The translations under genes were made by a program, and so were the position numbers. A stretch of 6,357 bases of DNA. Source: JBDSSS01 sp038224055. Lineage in GTDB: Bacteria; Actinomycetota; Actinomycetes; Actinomycetales; Dermatophilaceae. Below, one piece after another: positions 1 through 6,357 of this stretch; position 1 is the stretch's first letter; each line of letters starts with the position of its first letter. The notes under the pieces are model-generated. The model did not search any database. It was not told where the DNA came from and saw nothing but the letters and a program-made list of their open reading frames with translations. The stretch spans positions 1-6,357 of the forward strand of contig JBBRGO010000195.1 of the NCBI GenBank assembly GCA_038224055.1. Direction: 5' to 3'.

Positions 1-462
1 GGCTGGAACTGCGAGGCCGAGAACGGCTCGACCGTCTCGTCCTTCGACTCGACGATCTGCGTCGTCGAGGGCCTGCTCGAGTACGAGCGACACGGCGGTG
101 TCGTCGAGGTCGCCGCGGCGCGTCGGCGCGGTGAGGAGTACCTGTTGGAGCGAGGGCTCTTCCGGAGCAAGGCAACCGGCGCGGTCGCCGCGGACCGCTT
201 TCTCCAGCTTGCTTCACCGCAGCGCTGGCATCACGACGTGCTGCGCGGCCTCGACCACTTCCGCCGGGTCGGCGATGCTCCGGACGGCAGGGTCGAGGAC
301 GCGGTCGAGATCGTCCGCGGCAAGCGCCAACCCGACGGCACCTGGTTGCTCGACCACGTCCACCCCGGCGAGACCTGGTTCGACCTCGAGGACGGCCCCG
401 GCCGACCCAGCCGGTGGGTCACCCTCCAGGCCCTGCGGGTGCTGGCCTGGCACGACCGCTGA
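1..462 (+). CDS. Squalene-cyclase/prenyltransferase-like toroid protein, C-terminal part (5' end outside window)
   Basis: An open frame enters from the left edge and ends at TGA 460-462, leaving 153 residues of C-terminus. The fragment opens with GWNCEAENGSTVSSFDST and later has QPDGTW followed by HPGETWFDLEDG and GRPSRWVTLQALRVL. The D-G-x-W and G-W-N-C-E pieces resemble the QW-type repeats of the terpenoid cyclase / protein prenyltransferase alpha-alpha toroid fold. Actinobacteria often carry short stand-alone proteins of this kind labelled squalene cyclase or prenyltransferase repeat protein. They are generally not proven enzymes, and the catalytic acid motif of true squalene-hopene cyclases is not visible in this part. 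The next gene starts 40 bases downstream with its own apparent promoter, so co-transcription is not required. The family call rests on recalled similarity and motif style; the substrate is unknown. Confidence 0.7.
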   Translation, partial: GWNCEAENGSTVSSFDSTICVVEGLLEYERHGGVVEVAAARRRGEEYLLERGLFRSKATGAVAADRFLQLASPQRWHHDVLRGLDHFRRVGDAPDGRVEDAVEIVRGKRQPDGTWLLDHVHPGETWFDLEDGPGRPSRWVTLQALRVLAWHDR

Positions 463-490
463 GCAGCGAGCGCGTATGCCGCTCACGCCG

Positions 491-502
491 TAGGCTCCGC
501 GG
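491..502 (+). promoter_or_regulatory. Putative -10 box directly before the APH-family gene start (leaderless mRNA)
   Basis: TAGGCT at 491-496 fits the actinobacterial -10 pattern TANNNT. Only six bases separate it from ATG 503, which would put the transcription start at or next to the A of the start codon. No Shine-Dalgarno sequence precedes the ATG. No good -35 hexamer is seen 16-19 bases upstream. Leaderless genes with this layout are common in actinobacteria. Confidence 0.4.
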
Positions 503-1363
503 ATGACTGCAGCCCTCGGTGACCAGCGCGGCGTCGAGGCGCTGTCCGACGACCAGCGTCGGTTGCTCGCTGGGTGGTTGCCGGAGGCCGTCGTCGTGCG
601 GGACCACGGGTGGGGGCTCGTGGCGACGACCGTCCTCGAGCTGACGTGTGGGCCGTGCCGATTCATCGTCAAGGCCGGCGGGCCGGACGACACCCACATT
701 GCCCGCGAGATCCACGCCCACCGCGCCTGGCTGCGTCCGTGGACGGACCGGGGCCGTGCCCCTGGCCTGGAGTTCGCCGACCTCGAGGCAAAGGTCCTCG
801 TGACGCGGTTCCTCCGGGGCGAGCTCGTGCTCGGCACCGCGGCGGCCGACGACCCGGCGACCTACCGGGAGGCGGGCGAGCTGCTCGCGGTCTTCCACAC
901 CCAGACCAGCGTCACCGACGTGGACCACGAGCAGCGGGAGAACGACAAGGCGCGGGCGTGGCTGTCCGGGCCGCACCGGATCGCGCCGGCCGTCGCCGAG
1001 CAGCTCACGACCGCGATCTCCGAGTGGGAGACGCCGCCGACGGTGACCGTGCCGACCCACGGCGACTGGCAGCCCCGCAACTGGCTCGTGCACGACGGCG
1101 AGGTGCGGGTCATCGACCTCGGCCGCGCCGCCCTGCGGCCCGCGATGACCGACCTCACCCGGCTGGCGGCCCAGGACTTCCGCCGCGACCCGGCCCTCGA
1201 GGCGGCGTTCCTCGAGGGCTACGGCACGGACCCTCGTGAGCCGGAGGCGTGGCACCGGACCCGGGTGCGCGAGGCCATCGGGACGGCCGCGTGGGCCTTC
1301 CGGGTCGGTGACGAGGACTTCGAGGCGCAGGGCCACCGGATGATTGCCGACGTCCTCGGGTAG
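503..1363 (+). CDS. APH-family (aminoglycoside phosphotransferase-like) phosphotransferase
   Basis: A 286-residue protein with the protein-kinase-like fold typical of the APH / choline kinase superfamily. Visible motifs are FIVK with Lys57 as the candidate ATP-contacting lysine, Glu69 in the following helix as its possible partner, the catalytic loop HGDWQPRN (residues 186-193, Asp188 as catalytic base, Asn193 as metal ligand) and VIDLG (203-207, Asp205 as metal ligand, the DFG equivalent). The nucleotide loop near residues 35-48 is poorly conserved, so the N-lobe is divergent. Members phosphorylate hydroxyl groups on small molecules such as aminoglycosides, choline or homoserine, and the sequence does not show which. 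Drug resistance should not be assumed from the family name. The protein should be cytosolic: no signal peptide or membrane segment is seen. ATG 503 was chosen because the motif spacing is complete and a -10-like box sits just ahead of it. Its plus-strand neighbours suggest no shared pathway. Confidence 0.85.
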   Translation: MTAALGDQRGVEALSDDQRRLLAGWLPEAVVVRDHGWGLVATTVLELTCGPCRFIVKAGGPDDTHIAREIHAHRAWLRPWTDRGRAPGLEFADLEAKVLVTRFLRGELVLGTAAADDPATYREAGELLAVFHTQTSVTDVDHEQRENDKARAWLSGPHRIAPAVAEQLTTAISEWETPPTVTVPTHGDWQPRNWLVHDGEVRVIDLGRAALRPAMTDLTRLAAQDFRRDPALEAAFLEGYGTDPREPEAWHRTRVREAIGTAAWAFRVGDEDFEAQGHRMIADVLG

Positions 1364-1413
1364 GCGAACCCAGCCCGGATGCTCTTCGCCACCCCAATGT
1401 CTGCGGATCGGTC

Positions 1414-1456
1414 TAGCGTGGGGACCCATCCTGAGACACGCGACTGGCGGTGGAGG
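1414..1456 (+). promoter_or_regulatory. Putative -10 box and ribosome binding site for the alpha/beta hydrolase gene
   Basis: TAGCGT at 1414-1419 fits TANNNT, though no convincing -35 is seen. GGAGG at 1452-1456 lies five bases before ATG 1462 and is a near-perfect Shine-Dalgarno sequence. It decides the start: the in-frame GTG at 1450 overlaps this site and would leave no room for its own ribosome binding site. The -10 call is weak; the ribosome binding site is strong. Confidence 0.6.
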
Positions 1457-1461
1457 TTGGC

Positions 1462-2163
1462 ATGGACATTGTCCTCGTTCCCGGACTCTGGCTCGGCGGC
1501 GGATCGTGGGATCCGGTGGCCGAACGCCTGCGTGCGGCCGGTCACAAGGTGACGGCGCTCACGCTCCCCGGCCTCGAGTCCTCGAACGCCGACCGGTCGG
1601 GCATCAGCCTCGAGGACCACGTGGCAGCGGTCGTCGACGCGGTCGACGCGGCCCACGCGTCGGGTGGTCCGGTGCTGCTCGTCGGCCACTCCGCCGCGAG
1701 CGCGCTCGTCGCCTGCGCCGTCGACGCCCGGCCCGAGGAGGTCGCCCGCGTCGTCTACATCGGGGGCTTTCCCGCCCCCGACGGGGAGCAGTTCATGAGC
1801 GGTCTCGAGGCCGAGGGCGACGGGGTGCCTTTCCCCGGGTGGCATGCCTTCGAGGGTCCGGACAGCCGAGACCTCGACGACGCGACGAAGCAGCGGCTGC
1901 TCGAGGATTTCGTCCCGACCCCGGTCGGGGTGATGACCGGCACGGTCCACCTCTCCGACGACCGCCGGCACGACGTGCCGGCGACGGCGATCTGCCCCGA
2001 GTTCTCGCCGGCCGAGCTCCGGGCCTGGATCGACGAAGGAGAGCTGCTCGAGCTGGCCCGGGCCCGACATCTCGAGCTCGTCGACATCGACTCCGGCCAC
2101 TGGCCTCAGGTGACCGCTCCCGATGCTCTCGCCGATCTGTTGATCGCTGAGACGCGCCGCTGA
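1462..2163 (+). CDS. Alpha/beta hydrolase (esterase-like)
   Basis: A 233-residue protein of alpha/beta hydrolase fold, a usual length for the small esterase / hydroxynitrile-lyase-like group. It begins with strand one and the oxyanion region LVPGLWLGGGSWDPV (residues 5-19). The nucleophile elbow is VGHSAAS (74-80) with Ser77 as nucleophile. The strand VVYIGGFPAPDGE (97-109) follows, and the catalytic histidine is most likely His213 in DSGHWPQVTAPDALADLL. The acid is less clear: in the position where Asp is usual, after strand PATAICPEF, Glu180 is the best candidate. It is probably cytosolic, with no signal peptide. The substrate cannot be read from sequence; ester or lactone hydrolysis is a family-level inference. 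It ends only 13 bases before the end of the convergent DUF1479 gene. An upstream in-frame GTG at 1450 is less likely as start because the Shine-Dalgarno sequence lies inside that extension. Confidence 0.85.
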   Translation: MDIVLVPGLWLGGGSWDPVAERLRAAGHKVTALTLPGLESSNADRSGISLEDHVAAVVDAVDAAHASGGPVLLVGHSAASALVACAVDARPEEVARVVYIGGFPAPDGEQFMSGLEAEGDGVPFPGWHAFEGPDSRDLDDATKQRLLEDFVPTPVGVMTGTVHLSDDRRHDVPATAICPEFSPAELRAWIDEGELLELARARHLELVDIDSGHWPQVTAPDALADLLIAETRR

Positions 2164-2176
2164 CCCTGTCGTGCGC

Positions 2177-3511
2177 CTACCCGTCGAGTCCGAGACCTCG
2201 GCGCCCGGTCCCGTTGAGGTCGTCCGGTCCGGAACGTCCGCTCCAGCCCCGCTCGTAGTCCTCCTGCGGGAAGTCGCCCGGGCTGGAACCGGTGGCGAAC
2301 GCCGCGCGGACCCCAGCGGCATACGCCTCGTTGCGGGGGCACCACGGCGCTGCCGGGATGTACATGACGTTGCCCCAGCCCTGCTGGTCGGTCACAGGAG
2401 CGACGCTGTGGATCAGGTCGCAGTGCCACCAGACGGAGTCGCCGGCGCGCACGTCAGGGATCCCCGAGAGTGCCTCCATGAGCAGGGGGTGCCAGGTCTC
2501 ACTGATGGGGAAGACCTGACCCACCGTGACGCCGCACATGTCGTCGTCGGCCACGTCGCCGAGCAGCGGCCGGAGCAGGAGGTAGGCCATCGCATCCGGG
2601 ATCGGCACCGTGTGCAGCACGCCCTGGTCGTGGTCCATGTCCGAAAGTGCCACCCAGCCCTGGAAGGTGCGGAAGGCGGAGCACATCGTCGAGCCCGGGT
2701 ACTGCGGGCCACCCGTGCGGTGGGCGGCGTCCCACGGGTCGTAGCGCTCGATCGAGCCGTCGAAAACGTGCCGGAAGGCCTGCTGGTAGGCCTGCGTCAT
2801 CCACAGGTCAAGGGTGCCCGGGTCGAGGTGGGTCCCGAGGCCGGCCGAGTCCGCGCCCGGCGGGCGGCGCCGGATCCGGTCGGGGTAGAGGGAGTCGCGA
2901 TCGGGGTCGAACCAGTGGACGCCCTCGGATGCGCTCGTCCACCGGCTGTTGAGGAAGGACTGGACCGTCGCCATCCGCTCGCTCTGGCGCGCCTGCATCT
3001 GCGGGGCGGACCAGTAGACGGGGTAGATCTCCGGCTTCGAGCCGACACTGCCGAAGAAGTCGTCCCCGGGCCCGCGGTAGGTCTCGAAGAAGCGGTTGGC
3101 CTCGACGTAGTCGACGATCTCGGCGTCCCACCCGGTTGCCTGCTCGTGGGGGAAGTGGCCCCGCACGACGAGGCACCCACGCCGGGAGAGCCGCTCGAGC
3201 TCCGCAGCACTGACGGTCCCGTCGGCGATGTCCTGGTAGTCGAGGACCGGCCACACCGGCTCCCCGGCCGCTCGGGCCGCGGCGATCTGCTCGACCTGCT
3301 CCCGGATGCGTTCCTCCACGACGGCGATGACCTCCTCGACCGTCCGGCCGGAGGCCTCGATGCGGGCCCGGAGCGCGGCCTTGACCTCGCGGATGGCCGC
3401 CGGCAGGTCGGCCGGGGTCGTCTCCCAGTGGGGCAGGCCCGGCAGGTCGAGCGCCGGGCGCTCACCGGTGGTCGCCCTGATCTCGCTGGTCCGCGTCGTC
3501 CTGCTCGTCAT
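2177..3511 (-). CDS. DUF1479 (YbiU-like) putative Fe(II)/2-oxoglutarate-dependent oxygenase
   Basis: A 444-residue minus-strand protein that reads as a full-length DUF1479 member, the family of E. coli YbiU, which belongs to the cupin-like 2-oxoglutarate oxygenase fold. The expected iron ligands are visible: GLGTHLDPGTLD gives His228 and Asp230 (H-x-D), and VWWHCDLIHSVAPV supplies the distal histidine, most likely His368 (His363 is the alternative). Arg393 in PWCPRN is a candidate 2-oxoglutarate ligand. The N-terminal 25 or so residues are poorly conserved in character, followed by a helical, charged region (about 35-80). The physiological substrate of DUF1479 proteins is not established as far as I know. 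The start ATG (3509-3511) is supported by GAGGGAG seven to thirteen bases before it. The gene diverges from a ROK regulator across 91 bases with paired repeats, which suggests it is the main target of that regulator and possibly acts on a sugar-related compound (inference). Confidence 0.82.
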   Translation of the reverse strand: MTSRTTRTSEIRATTGERPALDLPGLPHWETTPADLPAAIREVKAALRARIEASGRTVEEVIAVVEERIREQVEQIAAARAAGEPVWPVLDYQDIADGTVSAAELERLSRRGCLVVRGHFPHEQATGWDAEIVDYVEANRFFETYRGPGDDFFGSVGSKPEIYPVYWSAPQMQARQSERMATVQSFLNSRWTSASEGVHWFDPDRDSLYPDRIRRRPPGADSAGLGTHLDPGTLDLWMTQAYQQAFRHVFDGSIERYDPWDAAHRTGGPQYPGSTMCSAFRTFQGWVALSDMDHDQGVLHTVPIPDAMAYLLLRPLLGDVADDDMCGVTVGQVFPISETWHPLLMEALSGIPDVRAGDSVWWHCDLIHSVAPVTDQQGWGNVMYIPAAPWCPRNEAYAAGVRAAFATGSSPGDFPQEDYERGWSGRSGPDDLNGTGRRGLGLDG

Positions 3512-3516
3512 GCCCG

Positions 3517-3523
3517 CTCCCTC
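3517..3523 (-). promoter_or_regulatory. Ribosome binding site of the DUF1479 gene
   Basis: On the minus strand GAGGGAG lies five bases before the ATG at 3511-3509, a good match to the 16S rRNA anti-Shine-Dalgarno sequence. It supports this start over internal ones. Confidence 0.7.
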
Positions 3524-3547
3524 GATGAGGACTCCTTACTGGATCGC

Positions 3548-3563
3548 TCAACGTACCGGTTGA
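3548..3563. repeat. Inverted repeat TCAAC-N6-GTTGA in the divergent promoter region
   Basis: Five-base perfect arms (3548-3552 and 3559-3563) flank GTACCG. The left arm overlaps the predicted -10 of the DUF1479 promoter. It could be a binding site for a second dimeric regulator or a chance palindrome; five-base arms are short. Confidence 0.3.
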
Positions 3564-3579
3564 CGACCCACCAAGGCAA
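3550..3579 (-). promoter_or_regulatory. Putative promoter of the DUF1479 gene
   Basis: On the minus strand TTGCCT (3579-3574) and TACGTT (3555-3550) form a -35/-10 pair separated by 18 bases. The predicted start is near 3543, giving a leader of about 32 bases. One operator-like repeat (3583-3590) lies just upstream of the -35 and the other (3533-3540) just downstream of the start. The hexamers are only partial matches to consensus. Confidence 0.4.
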
Positions 3580-3589
3580 GAGTCCTTAC

Positions 3590-3602
3590 TAGACTGCTGC
3601 TC
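3590..3602 (+). promoter_or_regulatory. Putative -10 box directly before the ROK gene start (leaderless mRNA)
   Basis: TAGACT at 3590-3595 fits TANNNT and lies seven bases before GTG 3603, so transcription would begin at the start codon. No Shine-Dalgarno sequence is present in the preceding 20 bases. No matching -35 is seen at 17-18 bases; TTGACG at 3560-3565 is too far away (24 bases). The box abuts the second operator-like repeat, consistent with autorepression. Confidence 0.45.
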
Positions 3603-4760
3603 GTGTCCGCCGCCAAGCCCTCCCTCGACCTGCTCCGACGGCTGAGCGACGAGCACGTCCTGCTCGCCTTCGCCGAGCGTGGACGGCTCACCCGCGCCGA
3701 GGTCGCGGCGACGACCGGCCTGTCCAAGCCCACGGTGGCCGAGAGCGTGCGGCGTCTCGAGGCCGCCGCCCTGGTGGTCGACACGGGGGAGCGCACGACC
3801 GGCCGTGGCGGGGTGGGCAGCTACTACGCCCTCGACCCGACGGCAGGCGTCGGTCTCGTCGTCGACGTCGCGTCGACCGGGATCGTCGTCGAGGTCGTCG
3901 ATGCTTGCGGGTCCGTGCGCGCCAGGGTCGAGCGCGCCGTCCCCCGGCCGGCCACGGCGACGGTGGGGTCGGTCCTGGTGCAGGCCGTGCGGTCCGTGCT
4001 GGCCGACGTGCTGGGCCTCGTGCGCGTCGCGGTCGTCAGCGCCGCCGATCCCGTCGACCGCACGACGGGCCGCCTCGTCCACCTGCCCGACGCGCCCTTC
4101 CTCCTCGGCGACCTCTCGCCCGTCGACCTGCTGGCCGACGTCGTGGACGGTCCGGTCCTCGTCGACAACGACGTCAACTGGGCCGCGAGGGCCGAGCGGG
4201 ACCACGCCCGGAGTGGGGGCCCCGATGGGAGCGACGCTGATGCGACGGCCCTTGCGGACGCGGCCTACCTCTATCTCGGCGAGGGCCTCGGCTGTGCGGT
4301 GCTGGGGGACGGTGAGGTGGCCCGCGGCCACCACGGACTGGCCGGAGAGATCGCCCACCTGGTGACGACCGGCCCCGGTGGTCAGGCCATGGCCTTCACC
4401 GAGGTCTTCGCCGCTCTGGGGCTGCGTCGTCCGGGGTCGACCGCCATCGACGTGAGCAGCCTCCTCGAGCGCGTCGCCGCCGAACCGGCCCTGCGTCAGG
4501 ACCTCGCCTCTGCCGTGTGCGGCGTGCTCGTCGCGCTCGTCGCGCTGGCTGACCCGGAGTGCGTCATCGTCGGTGGGACCTGGGGAGCCAGTGAGCCCCT
4601 GCTCGAGACGGTCCGGGCCGAGCTCGAACACCGGCCGCGGCCGGTGGCGCTCCGCACGGCGCAGGTGCGGGTCGAGCCCGCGCTGTCCGGCGCCCGGTGC
4701 AGAGCGCTGGACGAGCTGAGACTCGCCCTCGTCGCGGCCTCCCACGCTCCGCAGCCCTGA
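3603..4760 (+). CDS. ROK-family transcriptional regulator lacking the zinc-binding cysteines
   Basis: A 385-residue protein with the two-part layout of ROK repressors (NagC/XylR type). The winged helix-turn-helix covers about residues 15-75, with LTRAEVAATTGLSKPTVAES (29-48) as the helix-turn-helix and a wing around GERTTGRGG. The sugar-kinase-like ROK domain follows from about 82, with VDNDVN (187-192, Asp190 at the kinase catalytic position), LGEGLGCAVLGDGEVARG (225-242) and GLAGEIAH (245-252). In most ROK proteins the GEIxH histidine is followed by a C-x-C-G-x-x-G-C zinc site. Here residues 253-275 contain no cysteine, so the zinc site is absent. Such proteins typically sense a sugar or sugar phosphate and bind DNA as dimers; the ligand here is unknown. 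The start is GTG 3603, supported by intact helix-turn-helix placement and the adjacent -10 box. It most likely regulates the divergent DUF1479 gene and itself (inference). Confidence 0.88.
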   Translation: MSAAKPSLDLLRRLSDEHVLLAFAERGRLTRAEVAATTGLSKPTVAESVRRLEAAALVVDTGERTTGRGGVGSYYALDPTAGVGLVVDVASTGIVVEVVDACGSVRARVERAVPRPATATVGSVLVQAVRSVLADVLGLVRVAVVSAADPVDRTTGRLVHLPDAPFLLGDLSPVDLLADVVDGPVLVDNDVNWAARAERDHARSGGPDGSDADATALADAAYLYLGEGLGCAVLGDGEVARGHHGLAGEIAHLVTTGPGGQAMAFTEVFAALGLRRPGSTAIDVSSLLERVAAEPALRQDLASAVCGVLVALVALADPECVIVGGTWGASEPLLETVRAELEHRPRPVALRTAQVRVEPALSGARCRALDELRLALVAASHAPQP

Positions 4761-4782
4761 GCCCGGGGACCGGCGACCAGGG

Positions 4783-4838
4783 CAAGGGGTCACGATGGCA
4801 GCCAAGGAGCCCGTGCCGGATGTGATCGTGACCCCTTG
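4783..4838 (+). promoter_or_regulatory. Perfect 14-base inverted repeat enclosing the ribosome binding site of a small ORF
   Basis: The arm CAAGGGGTCACGAT (4783-4796) is exactly complementary to ATCGTGACCCCTTG (4825-4838), with a 28-base loop in which GGCA (4797-4800) can also pair with TGCC (4814-4817). In RNA the left arm contains the Shine-Dalgarno AAGGGG and the first two bases of ATG 4795. Folding would therefore hide the translation start of the small ORF. It begins 22 bases after the ROK stop, so it could instead act as a terminator, but no T-rich tract follows on either strand. A protein-binding palindrome in DNA is a third option. Confidence 0.6.
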
Positions 4839-4893
4839 GGTGCTCCTGACGGCCGGCGACCTCGTCGACGTCCACCTCGAGCTCGACCGCTGA
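4795..4893 (+). CDS. Putative small protein of 32 residues, unrecognised
   Basis: The frame starts at ATG 4795 and stops at TGA 4891-4893, giving a product that opens MAAKEPVPDVIVTPWVLL and closes LVDVHLELDR. I do not recognise it. Support for coding comes from AAGGGG (4784-4789), five bases before the ATG, an ideal Shine-Dalgarno placement. It also comes from codon-position composition typical of this genome: by my count 28 of the first 31 codons after ATG end in G or C, while about a third have G or C in second position. The middle is mildly hydrophobic (VIVTPWVLL) but too short and interrupted by proline to call a membrane span, and the tail is acidic. It starts 34 bases after the ROK stop, so it may share that transcript, and ends 108 bases before pgi. 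Its start lies in a strong hairpin. It could also be a leader peptide, or the remnant of a larger gene. Confidence 0.5.
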   Translation: MAAKEPVPDVIVTPWVLLTAGDLVDVHLELDR

Positions 4894-4937
4894 GCACGCG
4901 GCGGTGGCCCAGGATCGCCGACGGGTGGGGGCGTCGT

Positions 4938-4943
4938 TAGGCT
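4938..4943 (+). promoter_or_regulatory. Putative -10 box for pgi
   Basis: TTAGGCT contains TAGGCT, the same hexamer that precedes the APH-family gene. It would start transcription near 4950 and give pgi a leader of about 52 bases. The -35 region is not recognisable, so this is tentative. Confidence 0.35.
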
Positions 4944-4952
4944 GCGAGGAGG

Positions 4953-4975
4953 CCCACGGCCACCGGCCGTCCGGG
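4953..4975 (+). other. Hairpin in the pgi leader
   Basis: ACGGCC-ACC-GGCCGT (4956-4970) is a perfect six-base stem with a three-base loop. CCC 4953-4955 and GGG 4973-4975 extend it to nine pairs past a two-base bulge. It would sit at the very 5' end of the predicted pgi mRNA, where it may protect the transcript or act as a terminator for read-through from upstream. In GC-rich DNA short stems also arise by chance. Confidence 0.35.
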
Positions 4976-4988
4976 CACGCGGACACAC

Positions 4989-4993
4989 GGGAG
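4989..4993 (+). promoter_or_regulatory. Ribosome binding site of pgi
   Basis: GGGAG lies eight bases before ATG 5002. It selects this start over the ATG at 4994, which overlaps the site and is out of frame. Confidence 0.6.
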
Positions 4994-5001
4994 ATGAGCT
5001 G

Positions 5002-6357
<1,356 letters not shown>

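Larger units (their letters stand above)
3528..3593. repeat. Pair of operator-like direct repeats between DUF1479 and ROK genes
   Basis: TCCTTACT occurs at 3533-3540 and again at 3583-3590, exactly 50 bases apart in the same orientation. The similarity extends to 13 of 16 positions (3528-3543 against 3578-3593), with the shared core read on the minus strand as AGTAAGGA. A spacing near five helical turns would place both sites on about the same face of DNA. One site overlaps the start of the ROK -10 box, and the other falls in the predicted first transcribed bases of the oxygenase gene. These are the positions expected for repressor sites. Assignment to the ROK protein is inferred from adjacency. 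Confidence 0.5.

Noticed and set aside
98..493. 131-codon plus-strand frame overlapping the first partial gene
   Set aside because: Ser/Arg/Thr/Pro-rich out-of-frame translation; the frame open from base 1 gives a recognisable toroid-family sequence.
419..1429. Minus-strand frame of 336 codons opposite the APH-family gene
   Set aside because: No family motif and skewed composition; the plus-strand frame has complete APH catalytic motifs.
1560..2080. Many CTCGAG hexamers in the hydrolase and neighbouring genes as a dispersed repeat
   Set aside because: They are in-frame Leu-Glu codon pairs or frequent codon combinations in this GC-rich genome, with no regular spacing.
2190..2201. CCGAG-AC-CTCGG palindrome near the end of the DUF1479 gene as a terminator
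   Set aside because: The central gap of two bases leaves at most a four-pair stem with a four-base loop, it lies within coding sequence and has no T-tract.
2171..3592. Plus-strand frame of 473 codons opposite the DUF1479 gene
   Set aside because: Shadow frame with repeated Val/Arg/Gly/Asp runs; the minus-strand protein has the H-x-D and distal His motifs and a good ribosome binding site.
3560..3595. TTGACG (3560-3565) as -35 partner of TAGACT (3590-3595)
   Set aside because: The 24-base spacer is too long for a sigma-70-type promoter; the -10 was kept without a -35.

Overview
This looks like chromosomal DNA from a high-GC actinobacterium. GC is about 70% by eye (not computed), and the reading frames end almost every codon in G or C. 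Protein style fits the Micrococcales, possibly an Intrasporangiaceae-type organism, but that taxonomic guess is weak. There are no transposases, integrases, CRISPR repeats, tRNA or rRNA genes, and no stretch over 300 bases lacks a gene.

Left part (1-2163), all on the plus strand: the C-terminal end of a squalene-cyclase/prenyltransferase-like toroid protein cut by the window edge; an APH-family phosphotransferase whose start codon sits directly after a -10-like box (probable leaderless mRNA); and a small alpha/beta hydrolase with a strong Shine-Dalgarno sequence. These appear to be separate small transcription units with no obvious common pathway.

Middle part (2177-4760): a minus-strand DUF1479 (YbiU-like) putative Fe(II)/2-oxoglutarate oxygenase, diverging from a plus-strand ROK-family regulator. 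The 91-base shared intergenic region carries two copies of an 8-base motif exactly 50 bases apart. One copy would lie just after the predicted oxygenase transcription start; the other touches the -10 box of the regulator gene. The simplest reading is that the ROK protein represses both the oxygenase gene and itself. The ROK protein has lost the usual zinc-binding cysteine cluster.

Right part (4761-6357): a previously unlisted 32-codon open reading frame (4795-4893) with an ideal ribosome binding site and strong coding-type base composition. A perfect 14-base inverted repeat pairs that ribosome binding site and the first two bases of its ATG with codons 11-15 of the same reading frame. It is followed by pgi (glucose-6-phosphate isomerase, glycolysis), whose C-terminus runs off the window and whose leader contains a second hairpin.

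The best candidates for something undescribed are the self-occluding small gene between the ROK gene and pgi, and the ROK/DUF1479 pair with its duplicated operator-like sites.
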